Shown piece after piece: positions 1 to 11,995 of a DNA stretch of 64,000 nucleotides (positions are counted from its first letter, which is position 1; every line of letters starts with the position of its first letter). The notes under the pieces are model-generated. The model did no database searches. It saw only the letters and a list, made by a program, of their open reading frames with translations, and was not told the origin of the DNA. The stretch is from Ophioceras dolichostomum (Eukaryota; Ascomycota; Sordariomycetes; Magnaporthales; Ophioceraceae), in NCBI GenBank assembly GCA_003049485.1, contig PYST01000090.1, positions 54,195-118,194 on the forward strand, in the 5' to 3' direction. The position numbers were made by a program, and so were the translations under genes.

Positions 1-142
1 GAAGGGGGAAAAAATCACACCGCCCGTCAGCGAGGAGCTCCACGACGGCAAGGCCACAAAAATATCATAGGTAAAGGGTGCAAAAAAGCAGCTACGTACC
101 CAGATCAATGCCAATGGCACCGTCGTAAACTTCCGTGGACAT
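1..142 (-). CDS. SSB-type Hsp70 chaperone, 5' end only (partial)
   Basis: Only the first coding exon lies in the window: it starts at 142 and runs down to 100. It encodes about 14 residues, including EVYDGAIGIDLG, the signature start of the Hsp70 ATPase domain. The acidic residues before it match ribosome-associated SSB chaperones better than SSA-type Hsp70s, which start directly with the AVGIDLGTT motif. A donor GTACGT follows at 99, and the intron runs off the left edge (a GCTGAC branch-like site is visible near 30). SSB proteins bind nascent chains at the ribosome. The family call rests on a short stretch; Hsp70 is secure, the SSB subtype likely. Confidence 0.72.
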
Positions 143-880
143 CTTGGCGATGGAATCTGCGGCTGGAGAGAGGAAACGAGGGCTTGGACGAAGGAGACAA
201 GATGTGGTCGATCTCAACGAGCAGATGGAAGGCCAACTGATTGGGGTCGTGGGGCAGAATTCATCACAAAAAAAAAAATTCAGAAATTTTTGTCACTGAA
301 TTTTCCCCTCCGGCGGTCAGGGCCCCACCAATTTTTAGGTACCCCACCACAGCGATGCGGACGATTTGTCGATTTCATGTTACCCCAACATGGGGGGCTC
401 TTATCGCTTATCTTGAACGAAAAAAGAGAGTTTGTTCGACAGCTCAGAAATGCCGTATTTATGTAAGCAGCAGCCGCCGCCACTCATCCTTCGATGGCGA
501 TTAAGCCTTTTCAGTCTGCCGTCTGCCGAAGTACGATTCCAGCCCCAGTAGATGCTCACGTCAAAGAGAGCTGTGGCGTGAAGAAACCAAGCGGCGAGTC
601 ACAGGTACGACTGACGGGCTCGCCAAAAAGAGCCGTGGCAGACTGTGGTTGCAGGCCAAAGTAAGTCCCCTACCGTGAGCTTAACCCCTACCAACTACTA
701 TCTTGGCGCTATATCATGTATACAGCCTGGGCCTCGCCAGCCGAGTCCCCAAGACTCCAGCCAACGACAGGAGCAGTGAGCACTCTCAAATTCGATATCC
801 ATTGTTCGCAAGATGGCCACTCAACTTCTTCTATTAAGCAAGTTGCTTCTCCCTCGCGCCCTCTTGTCTTCCCTTTCCTT
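143..880. other. Intergenic, upstream of the Hsp70 gene
   Basis: This stretch should hold the Hsp70 promoter, which reads leftwards. An 11-nt A run sits at 268-278, next to AT-rich sequence with GAA and TTC triplets. These are not in clean heat-shock-element spacing, so I do not call an element. The ORFs of 67-87 codons here show no recognisable protein features. Confidence 0.4.
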
Positions 881-1801
881 TTGCTACATCATGGGGCCTC
901 GGTGAAGAATCGAAGCCCTTGTCCGCCGAGGGAACTTCCTTGCTAGGACTAACCTACCCTTGCAACCATAGTCAAGAAACCAAGCGGACGCAGTCATCGA
1001 CCACCCACATATAATATAGCCCGAGACAACATACAGCACAATACAGCACGGGCCAACATACAGTCGAACGATAGGCACGAGGCTCGGCACCTGGAAAGCA
1101 TCCAGTTGAGCCTGGGTCAACGGAGCCGGTGTCTTGAAGAAGGACTGCCATTCCTTTTGCGCGGCGATCCAGAGCTTGGCCGGTTCGAAATCCACAAGAC
1201 CGTCTGGCGAATGCCGATTTGCCGTCATGGCTGCGAAGATGGTTGAAGGTGAAAGCCTGTTGAGCGCGGTGTGGGCATAGGACTGCCAATGACTCCTGCC
1301 CGTAATGAGACCCTTGGCCCTCAGCCCCACCACGGCAGCATGGGCACTCGCAGCACCGCTCCACGCTTCTCTCCTCGACTTTATACCTCATCAGCAACCC
1401 GCAATACATGTTCCAAGGCAAAATGCCGCCAAAGCGCAGCACTAGAAGTGCTGCCACCGCCGCTGCAGCTCCTCCTGCCGCGCAACCGCTGGGGGCCTGC
1501 TACATTGTCCTGAGTGGAACTTTGTCGTTCTCCTAGGCTGTTTTCAAAATTAAAATCAAGGTATTGGGCGCTGACGTCAAAGCTATTTACCTGATTAGGT
1601 ACAATACGGCACGATTTCTTGCGAAACACAACCAAAGTGAAAGTCGCCACCGCCGGGGGCTTCCCGATCGTCGAACCCCAATGGCTCCTAGACTGCGAGG
1701 CGAGCAAAACGCTCGAGCGGCGATTGATAATACAGCCCGGGATAATACACAGCATAGCCCGGAATCTAGAGCGAAAACACGGTGCAAAGGCCAGCCAGCT
1801 A

Positions 1802-1956
1802 CCGGTGGTAGCAAGCTGCTCGATTTTAGCCATGGTCCGTGTCTTTGATCTCTACAAGAGAACCTTTGAGATCATCCACGGACGTTACTACTGATCTAAG
1901 GCTATCTTCTAGCTCTACTATCGAGCCGGCGGTAGCGAGCTGATCGATTTTGGCTA
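1802..1956. repeat. Pair of 31-bp imperfect direct repeats
   Basis: Copies at 1802-1832 and 1926-1956 differ at only a few positions and are spaced 124 bp apart. On the minus strand both read as the same short peptide motif (AKI[DE]QLAT), so they are probably an internal duplication of the decayed coding region. Confidence 0.6.
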
Positions 1957-2473
1957 GGACCTGAGCCACGCGTCTGAGGCGTTGAAGGTAGGTGCAGTAT
2001 AAAACGCCTCAGGATAGGTGCCGGCATCGGTATCGTATTGTGACATGGTGCCGAGCACGCTACCACTTCCGCGGCCTGACCAATGCTTCTGTCATGTACT
2101 TCTGAATGACCTTTTCGGTTCCGCGAGATGCCTCCTTTTGTACCTTCATCACCTCTTTCTCCGTGTCTAGGACCGCATCCTTGATCGATCGAGAATGGGT
2201 CCTTGTCTTCTGTACGAGCATAGTCATGATCGTGGTCAGCTGACTATGCCATATGATCTCAATCGAGGCGAGTTCTGGTGCTGGCGCCACTGGTGCTGGC
2301 GCCACTGGCGCTGTCGCTGGTGCTGGCCGCTGCCGTCGCTTATAGCAGTCAACTGCTCACCACTCCTCCTATCATTCCCTTTCGTCTCAACAGCAGGCGA
2401 CTAATGAATCTTTGCTGAAGGAGGTGGTTGATCATTGCAACAGTAGCGTGCTCGATAAGATAACCCCCTACCT

Positions 2474-2499
2474 AAAAAAAAAAAAAAAAAAAAAAAAAA
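2474..2499. repeat. 26-nt A homopolymer
   Basis: Uninterrupted run of A at 2474-2499, inside the relic region. A shorter 16-nt A run lies at 3093-3108 in the gap before the RSC4 3' end. No target-site duplication is visible around either, so I do not call a retroposed copy. Confidence 0.8.
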
Positions 2500-2995
2500 T
2501 TGAGAGGCCAGTAGACCGATATTTTTCGAGGCCTTTTTAATCCTCAGGTAGCTGGGTGAGGCGGGCGATGTCGAACTTCTACATTATCGTGAAGCTCTCG
2601 CCGTTCCTTCTCGGCCGAGCCTCGGTGGCCCATACGTCCGGATAGTTGGGAAAGGTATCGAAGAAGGGCTGGAGGAACGCCCGATCCTCCTCGGTCGGCA
2701 CAAAGGTCTGCGCCTTGGGGTGGCCGGGCAGCGGCAGCAATGGCTGCAAGTTTCGAAGCATCGCAGCGTCGCGCTGCGAGTTCACCTTCGGCTTCGTCGT
2801 GACATCGGTGATGTATCTGACGAACGCCTTGTCTCTGGCTGCGACTCGCTTCCGGTCGGACTGGGGGGGTTTCTGCCGTTGAGACGTATCACCGGTCAGG
2901 TGTCGTAGAAGCCAATCTTCTTGAGGCCGCGGAGGGCTAGGATATAGTCGAGGCCCTGCATGGTGAGGATGCAGCAATTTAGATGTCCCGGCATT

Positions 2996-3385
2996 GTAAT
3001 CTCCAGCGTATTATATCCCTGCTAGACAATAGGACACAACAACAGACAGAGACAACAACACAAGGTCTCTATCTTGTGAATTTTTAACTAGTAAAAAAAA
3101 AAAAAAAACTAAATTGCCCATCGCGTACCGTTGTCACAACACTAACAAAAGGGATCAAATTCCACAGAACCACAACCAGAAAAGGTAAAAACGACAAGCA
3201 TGAAGTTCCATGTTGAACTCAGATCCCCATCCCTCCCTTCCATGAGCGATCCACCAAAGTCGGGGCACCGCCGAGCAAAATCGCAATCTCATCTTGCCAG
3301 TCTTTCACATGCCTGACGCTAACGAGCTTACATCAAGCCACAGAAAGGAACACGACGGTCAATTCATACAAGTAGACCAGGGACG
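2996..3385. other. Gap between relic region and the RSC4 3' end
   Basis: No coding signal. It holds the 16-nt A run at 3093-3108 and presumably the 3' UTR of the minus-strand RSC4 gene. Confidence 0.5.
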
Positions 3386-6300
3386 TCAGTGCCGCACCAG
3401 GCTGGCCTGCATCGTGATCATCTCGAACTCGGCGTCGGCTCCGTTCGGGAGCTTCACGTCCTTCGGCGCCGCGGCGATCATCTGCAGCGTGATCTTGTTA
3501 ATGCCCGCGTAGAGCTGCGCGTCGAAGACGAACTGGGCCTTTCCGATGGGTTCGTTGGGGAGGGGAGGCGGCACGATGCGTGGGAGCACCTGGCCGTTGA
3601 CCATCACATAGAGCTTGTACGGACGGCGACCGTCCACCAGCGAGGGATTGATGGACGGAATGATCTGTACCCTCCCGCTGCTTGCGGGCAGTGTGATGGA
3701 AATGCTCTGTTGCGCGAGCTTCCGGTCGGCGGGGAGCGTGAACTCGAACCGCGGTTCGACCCGGATGTGGGGATGCGTCCTGATAAAGAGCTGAGTGATC
3801 AAGGCGTCGGCGAGGCCTGGAAGTCACAATTCTAGTAAGCAAGCAGGTTCCGATCGGGGGTGTCTGGTACAGCGGGATTGCGGGGCAGCATTACCTCTTC
3901 CTGGTTGTCGATACCGAAGATCGTAGAGCGAAGCCGGGGTTACCGGAGCTGGTGGGACGTTGGCCTGCGTGGTAGCCGTAGCTTGAGCGGCGGAAGGTTG
4001 GGGTTGACCGTGAGGGGGGTTGGCAGCAGCGCCAGTTGAGCCCGGCGTGAGGCGAGGGACTCCGGCACCCTGACCAGCTCCTTCTGCCTGCGCGGCGGTG
4101 GGTTGTCCTGGAGACTGTGACGCGCCACTGGCTTTGTCAAGTTGCGCGTTGGGAGTGGCAACCGCAGACGCCGAAGCCGTCGAGCCGTTGGGTTGACTCT
4201 TAGATGTCCCAGCCGGTCCAGCGGGGGACGAAGCCGAGGCTGCAGAACGGGCCGTCGTGGGCGCAGATGAGTCCGCCGCACTCGAGTTACCGGGAGCGAC
4301 ATGGATGGTAATTTTCTTGGGCAGGGGAGTCGCGGCAGTCTCCTTGCTGGATACCTTCAGCTTGAGTTTCGGCTGGGGTGGCTCGGTGACGACAGCCTTG
4401 GCCTCCTTCAACTGGGCATAAAAGAACTTCTGTAAAAATACAGATTAAAACTTGATCAGCGAAGGCCTTCTGGCATGTGGCGGGAAGATGTGAAGTGTTC
4501 GAGGACAAGGTCTAAGCAGACCCGTCCGGGCGCTAGGCGGGATGCAATTCACGTCCGTGACATAGGGTTGACTGACCTCCATTTCCTTTGCCAGCTCTGC
4601 AATCTCACTGCCATCCTCGTTATAGAAGAAGGCGTTTTTCCAGATGAGGCTAGCCTTCTCCTCGAAAGCCGCCCAACTGTTGTAATCGCTTTTCCCCGGC
4701 TTATCTCGGCGGCTGTGTATGCCCCTGACAAGCTTTTGTAACTTCTTCAGGCAAAGCGGCTCCTTGATGACTTGGTAGTAGTCTTTCAACGCCCTCGGAG
4801 GGAGGTTCAAGAACGGTTCGAACTGCACATAGTCATCATCCCTGATGCAGAACGAGTCGGTCAGCACCTGTGACGTCAGGCCACGACATACCATCTCCAA
4901 AAATGAATCGGGGTTCAGCACTTACTCGTCCTCCTTCTTCCGCAGCATCTCGTCGATAATCTTCTCCTGGGCCTGCTGGAAGGTGAGGCCTTTATAATCC
5001 ACGCCATGGTAGTCTTCCATATCCGCTCTCTTGGCAGACCGTCCGGCTGTCTTCTTCCTCGAAGACACTACCTCGGATTCCTCCTCATCTTCTTCCTCTT
5101 CCTCCTCACCCTCACCATCGGCCTCATCCTCTCCGTCATCGGCATCTTCATCTTCGGCGTCTGCATTCGAGTCGGCCTCTGCCTCTGCATCTTCCTCTCC
5201 ATCGGCATCGGCATCGGCATCCTCATCCGCGTCCGCATCCGCGTCTTCGTCTGCCTCAGCATCTACCTCTGCATCTTCCTCTGCTCCCCCTTCGCCACTA
5301 CCTGCCTGAGGGGTAGCTTCCGCCTCGTTGCTAGGGAGTAGGTCGTCTGGGATTGGCGTAGGCACGGCAGAGTAGCCCTGGACTAGCGTATAAGCCGGGT
5401 TTGTCTTGACCATGTAATTGCTGAGTGCCTTCCGGACACGTTCAGAGTCTTCGTATATCTCGGAGCCTCTTGCGTAGAAGTCCTTTGCATTGGCAACCAT
5501 GCGCTTGATGTAGCTTTCCAGCTCGGACAGGTTCGTGAATTCAAAGTTGGCGAGCCTTTTCTCTACCGTCTGAAGGGATATGGGCATTCGTATTTGCACG
5601 TAGTATGCCTCATTGCCCTTCCTCGGAAGTAGCTCCTCGAAGTACGTTGCGACTTTGCGGCCACTGCGGCAGGGAATTGAGTGGTGAGCATCGGGACTGA
5701 CTGGGTACGCGAATGTCGTTGGCCTGGGGGTACGGCGAGGATTGCCTGCGCGAAGCTCCAACTTACCTCTTGTCGGTCGTTCGCCGGATCTGCGAGAGAA
5801 ATTGTTGTCCATAGTGGGTGGTAGACTCGCGTGATTCTCCTTGCAGAAGGTCGTACTCGCCGTCCTGTTGTTTCCAATTGCGAACGGTCAGTACACAATT
5901 GGGACATGGAAGGTCCTGTGTCGGTCAGGCGTGCTGACACGAAGCCGATTGTCGCAACGGTGATGGCGGCTGGAGTGGTTCGGGAAAGGGGGGTCGTGAT
6001 GCGCAGCGGTGCAGTTGATTCAGGCAACGGAAAAGCCGAAAGCTGTGGGTTCAGAAGAGACCTGGCATGCCAATCTTCTGGGTCGCAGCAGAGAGCTTTG
6101 GAGCAGTTGTAGGTGGGAGTGGTAGGAGGTAGGTGGAAGAACCTAGAAACCCAATGGAGGGAGCGCATAGGACCTTCAACCACCAACTCTTCCAGCGCCA
6201 AAAGCCTTGCGGTCGTGGTCGCCGCGGTAGCACTTAAAAAACGCAAAAACTGCATGCGCTGTGTTTGCGGAGGGGAATCAAAAGGGGGGGACAAAATACA

Positions 6301-6410
6301 AGGAGCAAATGCACACTTACTCCAGGCACTTTTCGTCGCTTCGAGGCGCGGTTGTCGCCATCGCTCACTCCCGCTGCATGGCCAAGGGTGGCCTTTCGTT
6401 TGTTTTCCAT
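3386..6410 (-). CDS. rsc4: RSC4-like tandem bromodomain subunit of the RSC chromatin remodeller
   Basis: Nuclear subunit of a SWI/SNF-class remodeller; the bromodomains are expected to bind acetylated histone H3. Six exons: 6410-6321, 5864-5767, 5663-4926, 4841-4577, 4429-3895, 3816-3386, giving 718 residues with all phases closing. A basic N-terminus (MENKRKAT, SKRRK) leads to bromodomain 1 (about 40-150, with YYVQIRMPISL and the Asn in MVANAKDF). An Asp/Glu/Ala tract (about 195-290) separates it from bromodomain 2 (about 310-405, DYYQVIKEPLCL and WKNAFFYN). A Pro/Ser/Ala linker leads to the conserved C-terminal domain (about 570-718, starting near GLADALITQLFIRTHP). The first intron is long (456 bp). 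The gene diverges from CKS1. The start codon is fixed by the short basic exon spliced in phase to DGEYDLL. Confidence 0.88.
5075..5300. repeat. Imperfect GCATCG/GCATCC-type hexamer tract in RSC4
   Basis: Low-complexity tract inside RSC4 exon 3 encoding alternating Asp, Glu and Ala residues between the two bromodomains. It also opens long Ser/Ala ORFs on the other strand, which are not genes. Confidence 0.75.
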
Positions 6411-7570
6411 CGCAAAGTGTTCCAGTAATCGCGAAAGAGAGCGTAACACAATCGCCACAGCACAAATTCCAATTAAGGCGGTGCAGAGCTCGATATAAGC
6501 TCCGAGAATGGTGGACGCCGTCGCCGACCAGACCAGACGCGTGGTAAGTTGGTGATTCTCACAAGCACCGTGCTGACCTTTTGCGTGTGGTGGACCAACC
6601 TGTTGAATGCGGCCGAGGAATGGTGGCCCGTGCACTGCTGTCTTTCCCACGACGGCACGCGTTTGTTGGCATAACGCCGTCGCACAATTTCACAAGGGAT
6701 GGAAGGAATTTTGCTGTATAAATTTGGAAAACTATTAAAGGGAGTAAAGATAGAGCTCCTTAGAGCTCGGCTTATTTAAGTCAAGTGCTCGATTACTTAT
6801 TTGTGAGCCTTGAAGGCTTTGATGCTAAGAGGGTTGCTCAGGGTCTGGCTTCGATGAACCTCGACAGTCAACACAGCGAAGAGCAAACAGAACCTAACGG
6901 CTATTGTTTGATGGGTGTTCCAACCAATACCTTCGCAGAACTAAGGCAATCACAGAGACAAAGGCGTGAATCCACTTGCAAACACGGGGCTAAAAGAAAC
7001 GATTGTCCAGAAAGACATCTCGGGGTGTAGTAGTTTGTGACGACCTCGTTCATGGGGTTGAAGTGAAATCCGGTCGTCGGCAGTCAATCAAGCGCGGTCA
7101 GTCAGGTGACGGATGCACCCGCAGCCGCTTTCCCGTCGAGGACCCTGTCGAGTTCTTGCACGGGCCAGTGAGGTGGGGTGACTTTGTTTACTTCGGAAAG
7201 TGGACCGCCTGGCGTGGACCACTCCCCTCCACGTCTTCGAACCCCTCACCATTACAGCCCACACTTCCAGCGTTTCTTCGAGAGAGATTCTGAATTTTCC
7301 TACTTCTCCCGCTCCAGTGTCTTGCCCTTCTGATTGCCCCTTCGGTCCAACTTACTGTCTCTATCTGCTTCGGCACGGTACGGTCTTAAACCCTGTTGCC
7401 CCTCGGTCCTTCGCTAGTCGATCGGTCGATTAGTCGGTCAGTCAGTCGCTCACGTCAGTCACTGCGCGGCGGCGGTCGCGTGCGTGTTCCACTGCCTCCT
7501 CGGTACAGGGCGAACAGACTCATACTGCAAAGTACCAGCAAGGCCCAGCGAGCGGAGCAGCTTCTTCACA
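6411..7570. promoter_or_regulatory. Divergent promoter region, RSC4 / CKS1
   Basis: About 1.2 kb lies between the two start codons. Two ACGCGT hexamers at 6537-6542 and 6657-6662 match the MCB/MBF cell-cycle box; both sit nearer RSC4 (about 130-250 bp upstream of its ATG) than CKS1. The last 350 bp before CKS1 are C/T-rich and have an imperfect TCGGTCAG-type repeat near 7420-7450. No extra gene is convincing here. Confidence 0.4.
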
Positions 7571-8166
7571 ATGACAGCCATGAATAGCATGGGCATCGAC
7601 ATGGCGCGTCGCAATCCGGAACCACGACCCCTGGAGGATGATGAGCGGGCGAAGTTGGAGGAGTTTATCGAGTCCATCCACTACTCTGCGAGGTATTCCG
7701 ACGATGAGTACGAGTACAGACACGTAAGCTTTGCTTGCTCCCCCTGATGTTTCGCGGGCAGCAGAGCTGAAAATGCTAACCTATCTCGGTGGTGGTAAAG
7801 GTCCAACTTCCCAAGGCGATGCTGAAGGCAATTCCAAAGGAATACCACGACAGTTCGAAGGGCACGCTGAAGCTTCTATGGGAGGAGGAGTGGCGAGGGA
7901 TGGGAATCACGCAGGTCTGGACAGCTACTTCGCCCCCCTAGGCGCAAGGTCAGCTTCGCGATTTCGTGTTATTGTCGCTGACGCTATCCTCGTTTTCAGA
8001 GCCTGGGCTGGGAGCATTACGAAGTCCACGAACCCGAACCTCACATTCTGCTTTTTAAGTGAGTCCTTCTTCCATACTTGGACCCCGCCGATTTTTCGCC
8101 AAAGCGATCAGAACAACTTACAGATGTGCGAACAGACGACAATTGAACTACCAGCCGCCTCAGTGA
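7571..8166 (+). CDS. cks1: Cyclin-dependent kinase regulatory subunit Cks1/Suc1
   Basis: Small phosphate-binding adaptor of the cell-cycle kinase Cdk1. Four exons (7571-7723, 7801-7914, 8000-8058, 8124-8166) join to 122 residues. The family core is obvious: YSDDEYEYRHVQLPKAM, then GTLKLLWEEEWRGMGITQS, LGWEHYEVH and PEPHILLF. The acidic HEPEPH hinge that lets Cks proteins swap strands is present. Exon 3 would read into TGA if the AA|GTGAGT donor were ignored; splicing adds a short basic tail ending LNYQPPQ, as in other fungal Cks proteins. The N-terminal extension of about 40 residues has four Met codons (1, 4, 7, 11), so the exact start within it is less certain. Confidence 0.95.
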
Positions 8167-9966
8167 TCCTAAGCGTCAAGCCGCAAGTGTTGCGGAAAGA
8201 CTTGCCTGAGGATCTTGTACACTACTACTACCTCGACCATCATGCGACCAACCACATAACGAGATCGGCAAGCTATGTACGGTCATAATGCTTCGACGAA
8301 TATACGGCCTCTACTCTGCATCGATTTTATTTTTTCGGCGACAGGCGCGTTCTGGACTGATGAGAAATGACCTTGGGGAGCTCGTCATTGGTTCACCAGC
8401 TGGCACACTACGCAAACAAAGTTGTCTTGTTTTTGGCAGGGGCCACCATATACTAAAATGAAGGGCGACGGGAAAGTTTGGTGGGCAAGCGAGCAATTGC
8501 CGCAGTAGAACTCTCGACGCCTGCGAAGCTGATTCGTGAGCAATCCGATTGTGCAGATTACACCGTTGGGATTGGCATGGCTCTGCTTGCTGTGCCCCAG
8601 GATCGCGGTGTGTGGCCAGAATGATTTGAACACTAGGAACTCCAGCATACTGTCTACTATACTCTGGAGATCGCCCTGCGGACCAACCTGGGTCTTACTC
8701 TAAAAGGCTGGCTGTCGTCTTCTCTAAGCTGGGAGATTGGAGATATAGATAGGAGTCTGCAATAGGCTCGACACGGAATAACATACATACTTTAAGCATT
8801 CTACACGTTTTGGCCGAAGCTACGGGCGTGAGACAGGATCGTGTAAGACATGCATAAGTTAGCTAAGGTCAGATAACTACCTACCGTCCATAGACGCCAA
8901 TCAGAGTGGCCATGATGCGGGTGTCTCGGTGAATCCGGGGAACGCCGCTTGCGTTGTCCGTGGCATGACACAGATATCTTCGCAGGCCACTTGGTGATGG
9001 GGTTTGGTACATGAGTAAGCGATGGAACAAAGAAGAACACGAACTCGTAGGAAGCGTGCAAGTTGAAGAAGCACACAATCTTTTTATTATCTACCTACTG
9101 TGCTAGTAGGTACATACGATGTGAGGCTCTTCCACGACGATGCATAGCGCCGAACATTAGCACATGCAGAGCAAAGACCCCTCCCAGAGAAAAGTGCATT
9201 TGTCAGGCTTCTGGAATGCAGGCTGACGGGCGTTGCCGAGCTAGCCAACCACTGGCCTGGGTCACAGCGGCTGGCGGAGATTCTGCGCCTCTGGAGAGCT
9301 CCATCACCACACGATTATCTGCTGATTTTCCATCTGGCCAGATTTCAGGACCGCTGGCCGGCCGGTTTGACACCGTGGGATTCCTGGAGAGTTATGACGT
9401 CTCAAAGAGCTTATAATCAAAGAAAGTTCTGCGCCTTCAAGAGACCACATTTGCGTTTCCCGCGGCCGGCCATTGTTTAGGACCTTCTTTTGTTACTTTT
9501 TCAGCGTTCCCTATTAACTCTGTGCTTAATCATAGACTTCAACTACTGGATGCGGGATTGCTCATCAGAACTTCCTCCGTACCTTCGCTTGACAACGCTC
9601 CGCGCTCCGTCCGATCATCACCTGCAGGCACAAAATACCCTCCCGGCTACAGCGGGAATCTCTTTCTGCAAGCACAACGGACAGCATAGAACAAAGACGA
9701 CATTGGGTGCTCTGACGCTTGGTAGGCTTCCAAGCCGGTCAGTTTCCGTTTCAGGGCCCGGCCATTGAGGGAACGGCCCTGTTCCTCGTCGCGCATCGGT
9801 TTACGGATTACATACTTCGAGACCCGAGATCGAAAGCTGGCCTCTCGGTCCGCCTGACCAGTCCTGGCTCACCCCGTCACTGCATGCTTTTTGGGTGAAC
9901 CGGTTAAATACGACAACGACGAGGGCCGGTGCCCGTCTTAAGACAGCCCCTCCCACCTTCGGCATC
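8167..9966. other. Intergenic, CKS1 3' side and ERO1 upstream region
   Basis: No recognised gene over 1.8 kb. A minus-strand ORF at 8648-8385 has paired Cys residues but no start context, splice partner or recognisable domain. A TGACGTCT element at about 9394 is CRE-like; it does not match the UPR element that would be of interest for ERO1. Confidence 0.4.
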
Positions 9967-11946
9967 ATGAGATCCGCGTCGCAACTCTTTTTTCTCAGCA
10001 TCTTCGCTTTGTGGACGCCCCATGCCCAATGCCAAAGCTCTCAAGATGACTGCGCGGTATGCCGCTGACGTTTCTCCTCTTTCTTCCCTAACCCTTCTTC
10101 CTCTTCTCGTCCTCCTGCTATGGGGCGCCGGTCCGTCCCTGGAGGCGACGCCTCCCGAGTCCCCGGCCGGGTTCCGATACGTCGATTCCTCTTCTTCTAA
10201 CGCGACTTCCTTCTCCTCCTACTCGGTCCTGCAGATATCCCCCGGAGCCATTGTCTCGGACGCATGCACCTCATATGCGACGCTTGAGCGCCTCAACCGC
10301 AAAGTCAAGCCCTCGGTAGACGAACTGGTGCGAACTACCGACTTCTTCTCGCACTACCGGCTCAACCTATTTCATAAGAAATGCCCGTTCTGGGACGACG
10401 AAAATGGCATGTGCGGCAACGTAGCCTGCGCAGTGGAGACTCTGGACGACGAAGACGACATCCCCGAAGTATGGCGGGCTAGCGAGTTGGGAAAGCTCGA
10501 AGGCCCACTAGCAAAGCATCCGGGGCGCGCAGCGCAGCGCGCGCGGCCAGAGAAGCCACTGCAAGGTGGCCTCGGCGAGGATGTGGGCGAGAGCTGTGTC
10601 TTCGAGTACGATGACGAATGCGACGAGCGGGACTACTGCATACCCGAGGACGAAAGCGCCTCAGCCAAGGGCGACTACGTCAGCTTACTGAAGAACCCAG
10701 AGCGCTTCACTGGCTACGCGGGCGCGGGCGCGGCCCAGGTATGGGGCGCCGTCTACCGCGAGAACTGCTTCCAGCGCTCTAGTTTCCCGCACTCGGCGCA
10801 GCTCGGCACGTCGGGCACGTCGCCCCGCGGCCCCGCGGCCATGGACTTCCGCCACGTGCTCGAGGCCGCCGGCAGGCAGCAAGTCCTGGAGCAACAGCGC
10901 GCCGCGACTCCGGGCACGCCCTTCGTGGCCCAGACGGGCCTAGAACACGAGGATGAATGCTTGGAGAAGCGTGTCTTCTACCGTGTCATGTCGGGGATGC
11001 ACGCAAGCATCAGCACCCACCTCTGCTGGGACTTCCTCAACCAGACCACGGGCCAGTGGACACCCAACCTTGGCTGTTACGAGGCGCGGCTGCACCGGTT
11101 CCCGGATCGCATCAGCAACCTGTACTTCAACTATGCCTTGGTAACCCGAGCAGTCGCCAAGCTAGGCCCGTACATGGAAAAACAGCAACAGGCAAACGGT
11201 GTTGGGTACACATTCTGCACGGGCGACCGGGACCAGGACGCGGACACGCGGGCGAAGGTGCTCGCGGTCACGCAGAAGGCCGCCAGCGTCCCACAGACCC
11301 TGGACGAGTCCCTCATGTTTAAGAACGGTGAGGGGCCTTCGCTCAAGGAAGACTTCCGCAACCGCTTCCGCAATGTGAGCCGTCTGATGGACTGCGTTGG
11401 CTGTGACAAGTGCCGCCTGTGGGGCAAGCTTCAAACCGCCGGCTATGGTGTCGCCCTCAAGGTGCTGTTCGAGTCGGACAACGACACCGGCGAGGCTCCC
11501 GCCCTGAAGCGCACCGAGCTCGTCGCCCTGTTCAACACCTACGCCCGCCTGTGCAGCTCCCTCAACGCCATCACCAGCTTCAGGCAGATACTTGAGGACA
11601 GGGAGAAGGAGAAGGAGAGGCAGCAGCTAGACCAAGTGATTCCCGACCGAGCCAGGAAGCCACACCACGTTGTGAACGAGCCTTCTACAGATGGCGAGCA
11701 GGCGGAATTAAAACAGCCCAAGAAGACGCTCCCGGACATCAATGACGAGGCTCACGAGGAGCCCGATGACAGGCGACCTCCGACAGTTTCCGAGACTTTC
11801 AACAATGAGGTTGAGTTGATCATGAAGGTTTTCAAGGTCGTCATAGTCAAATGGGTCACGTTCCCATACACACTGTAAGCTTCAACCACCGATTCGCTAT
11901 CCCATTCACCTTCGAGAAACCCCCCCCCCCCCCCCCCCCCCCCCCC

Positions 11947-11995
<49 letters not shown>

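Larger units (their letters stand above)
884..2995 (-). pseudogene. Decayed coding-like fragments, minus strand
   Basis: Several minus-strand pieces look once-coding but are not joined in one frame. The clearest (about 2995-2535) begins MPGHLNCC, has a YILALRGLKKIGFYD stretch, shifts frame near 2895, continues with a long Pro/Arg-rich open segment, then meets TAG at about 2579-2581 with coding-like FDIARLTQLPED after it. A second (2305-2060) is Ala/Pro-rich then helical; its start is a 15-bp tandem repeat near 2276-2330. A third (about 2020-1810) carries a coiled-coil-like segment with the motif AKI[DE]QLAT twice. A fourth (about 1240-1080) encodes a short compact segment. I recognise no family. 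These could be exons of one unknown gene, but the frame breaks favour a relic. Confidence 0.4.

Noticed and set aside
2474..3108. A runs considered as poly(A) tails of retroposed sequences
   Set aside because: The coding-like fragments nearby are on the opposite strand, and no target-site duplications are visible.
5031..5309. Ser/Ala-rich plus-strand ORF
   Set aside because: Reverse reading of the RSC4 acidic repeat.
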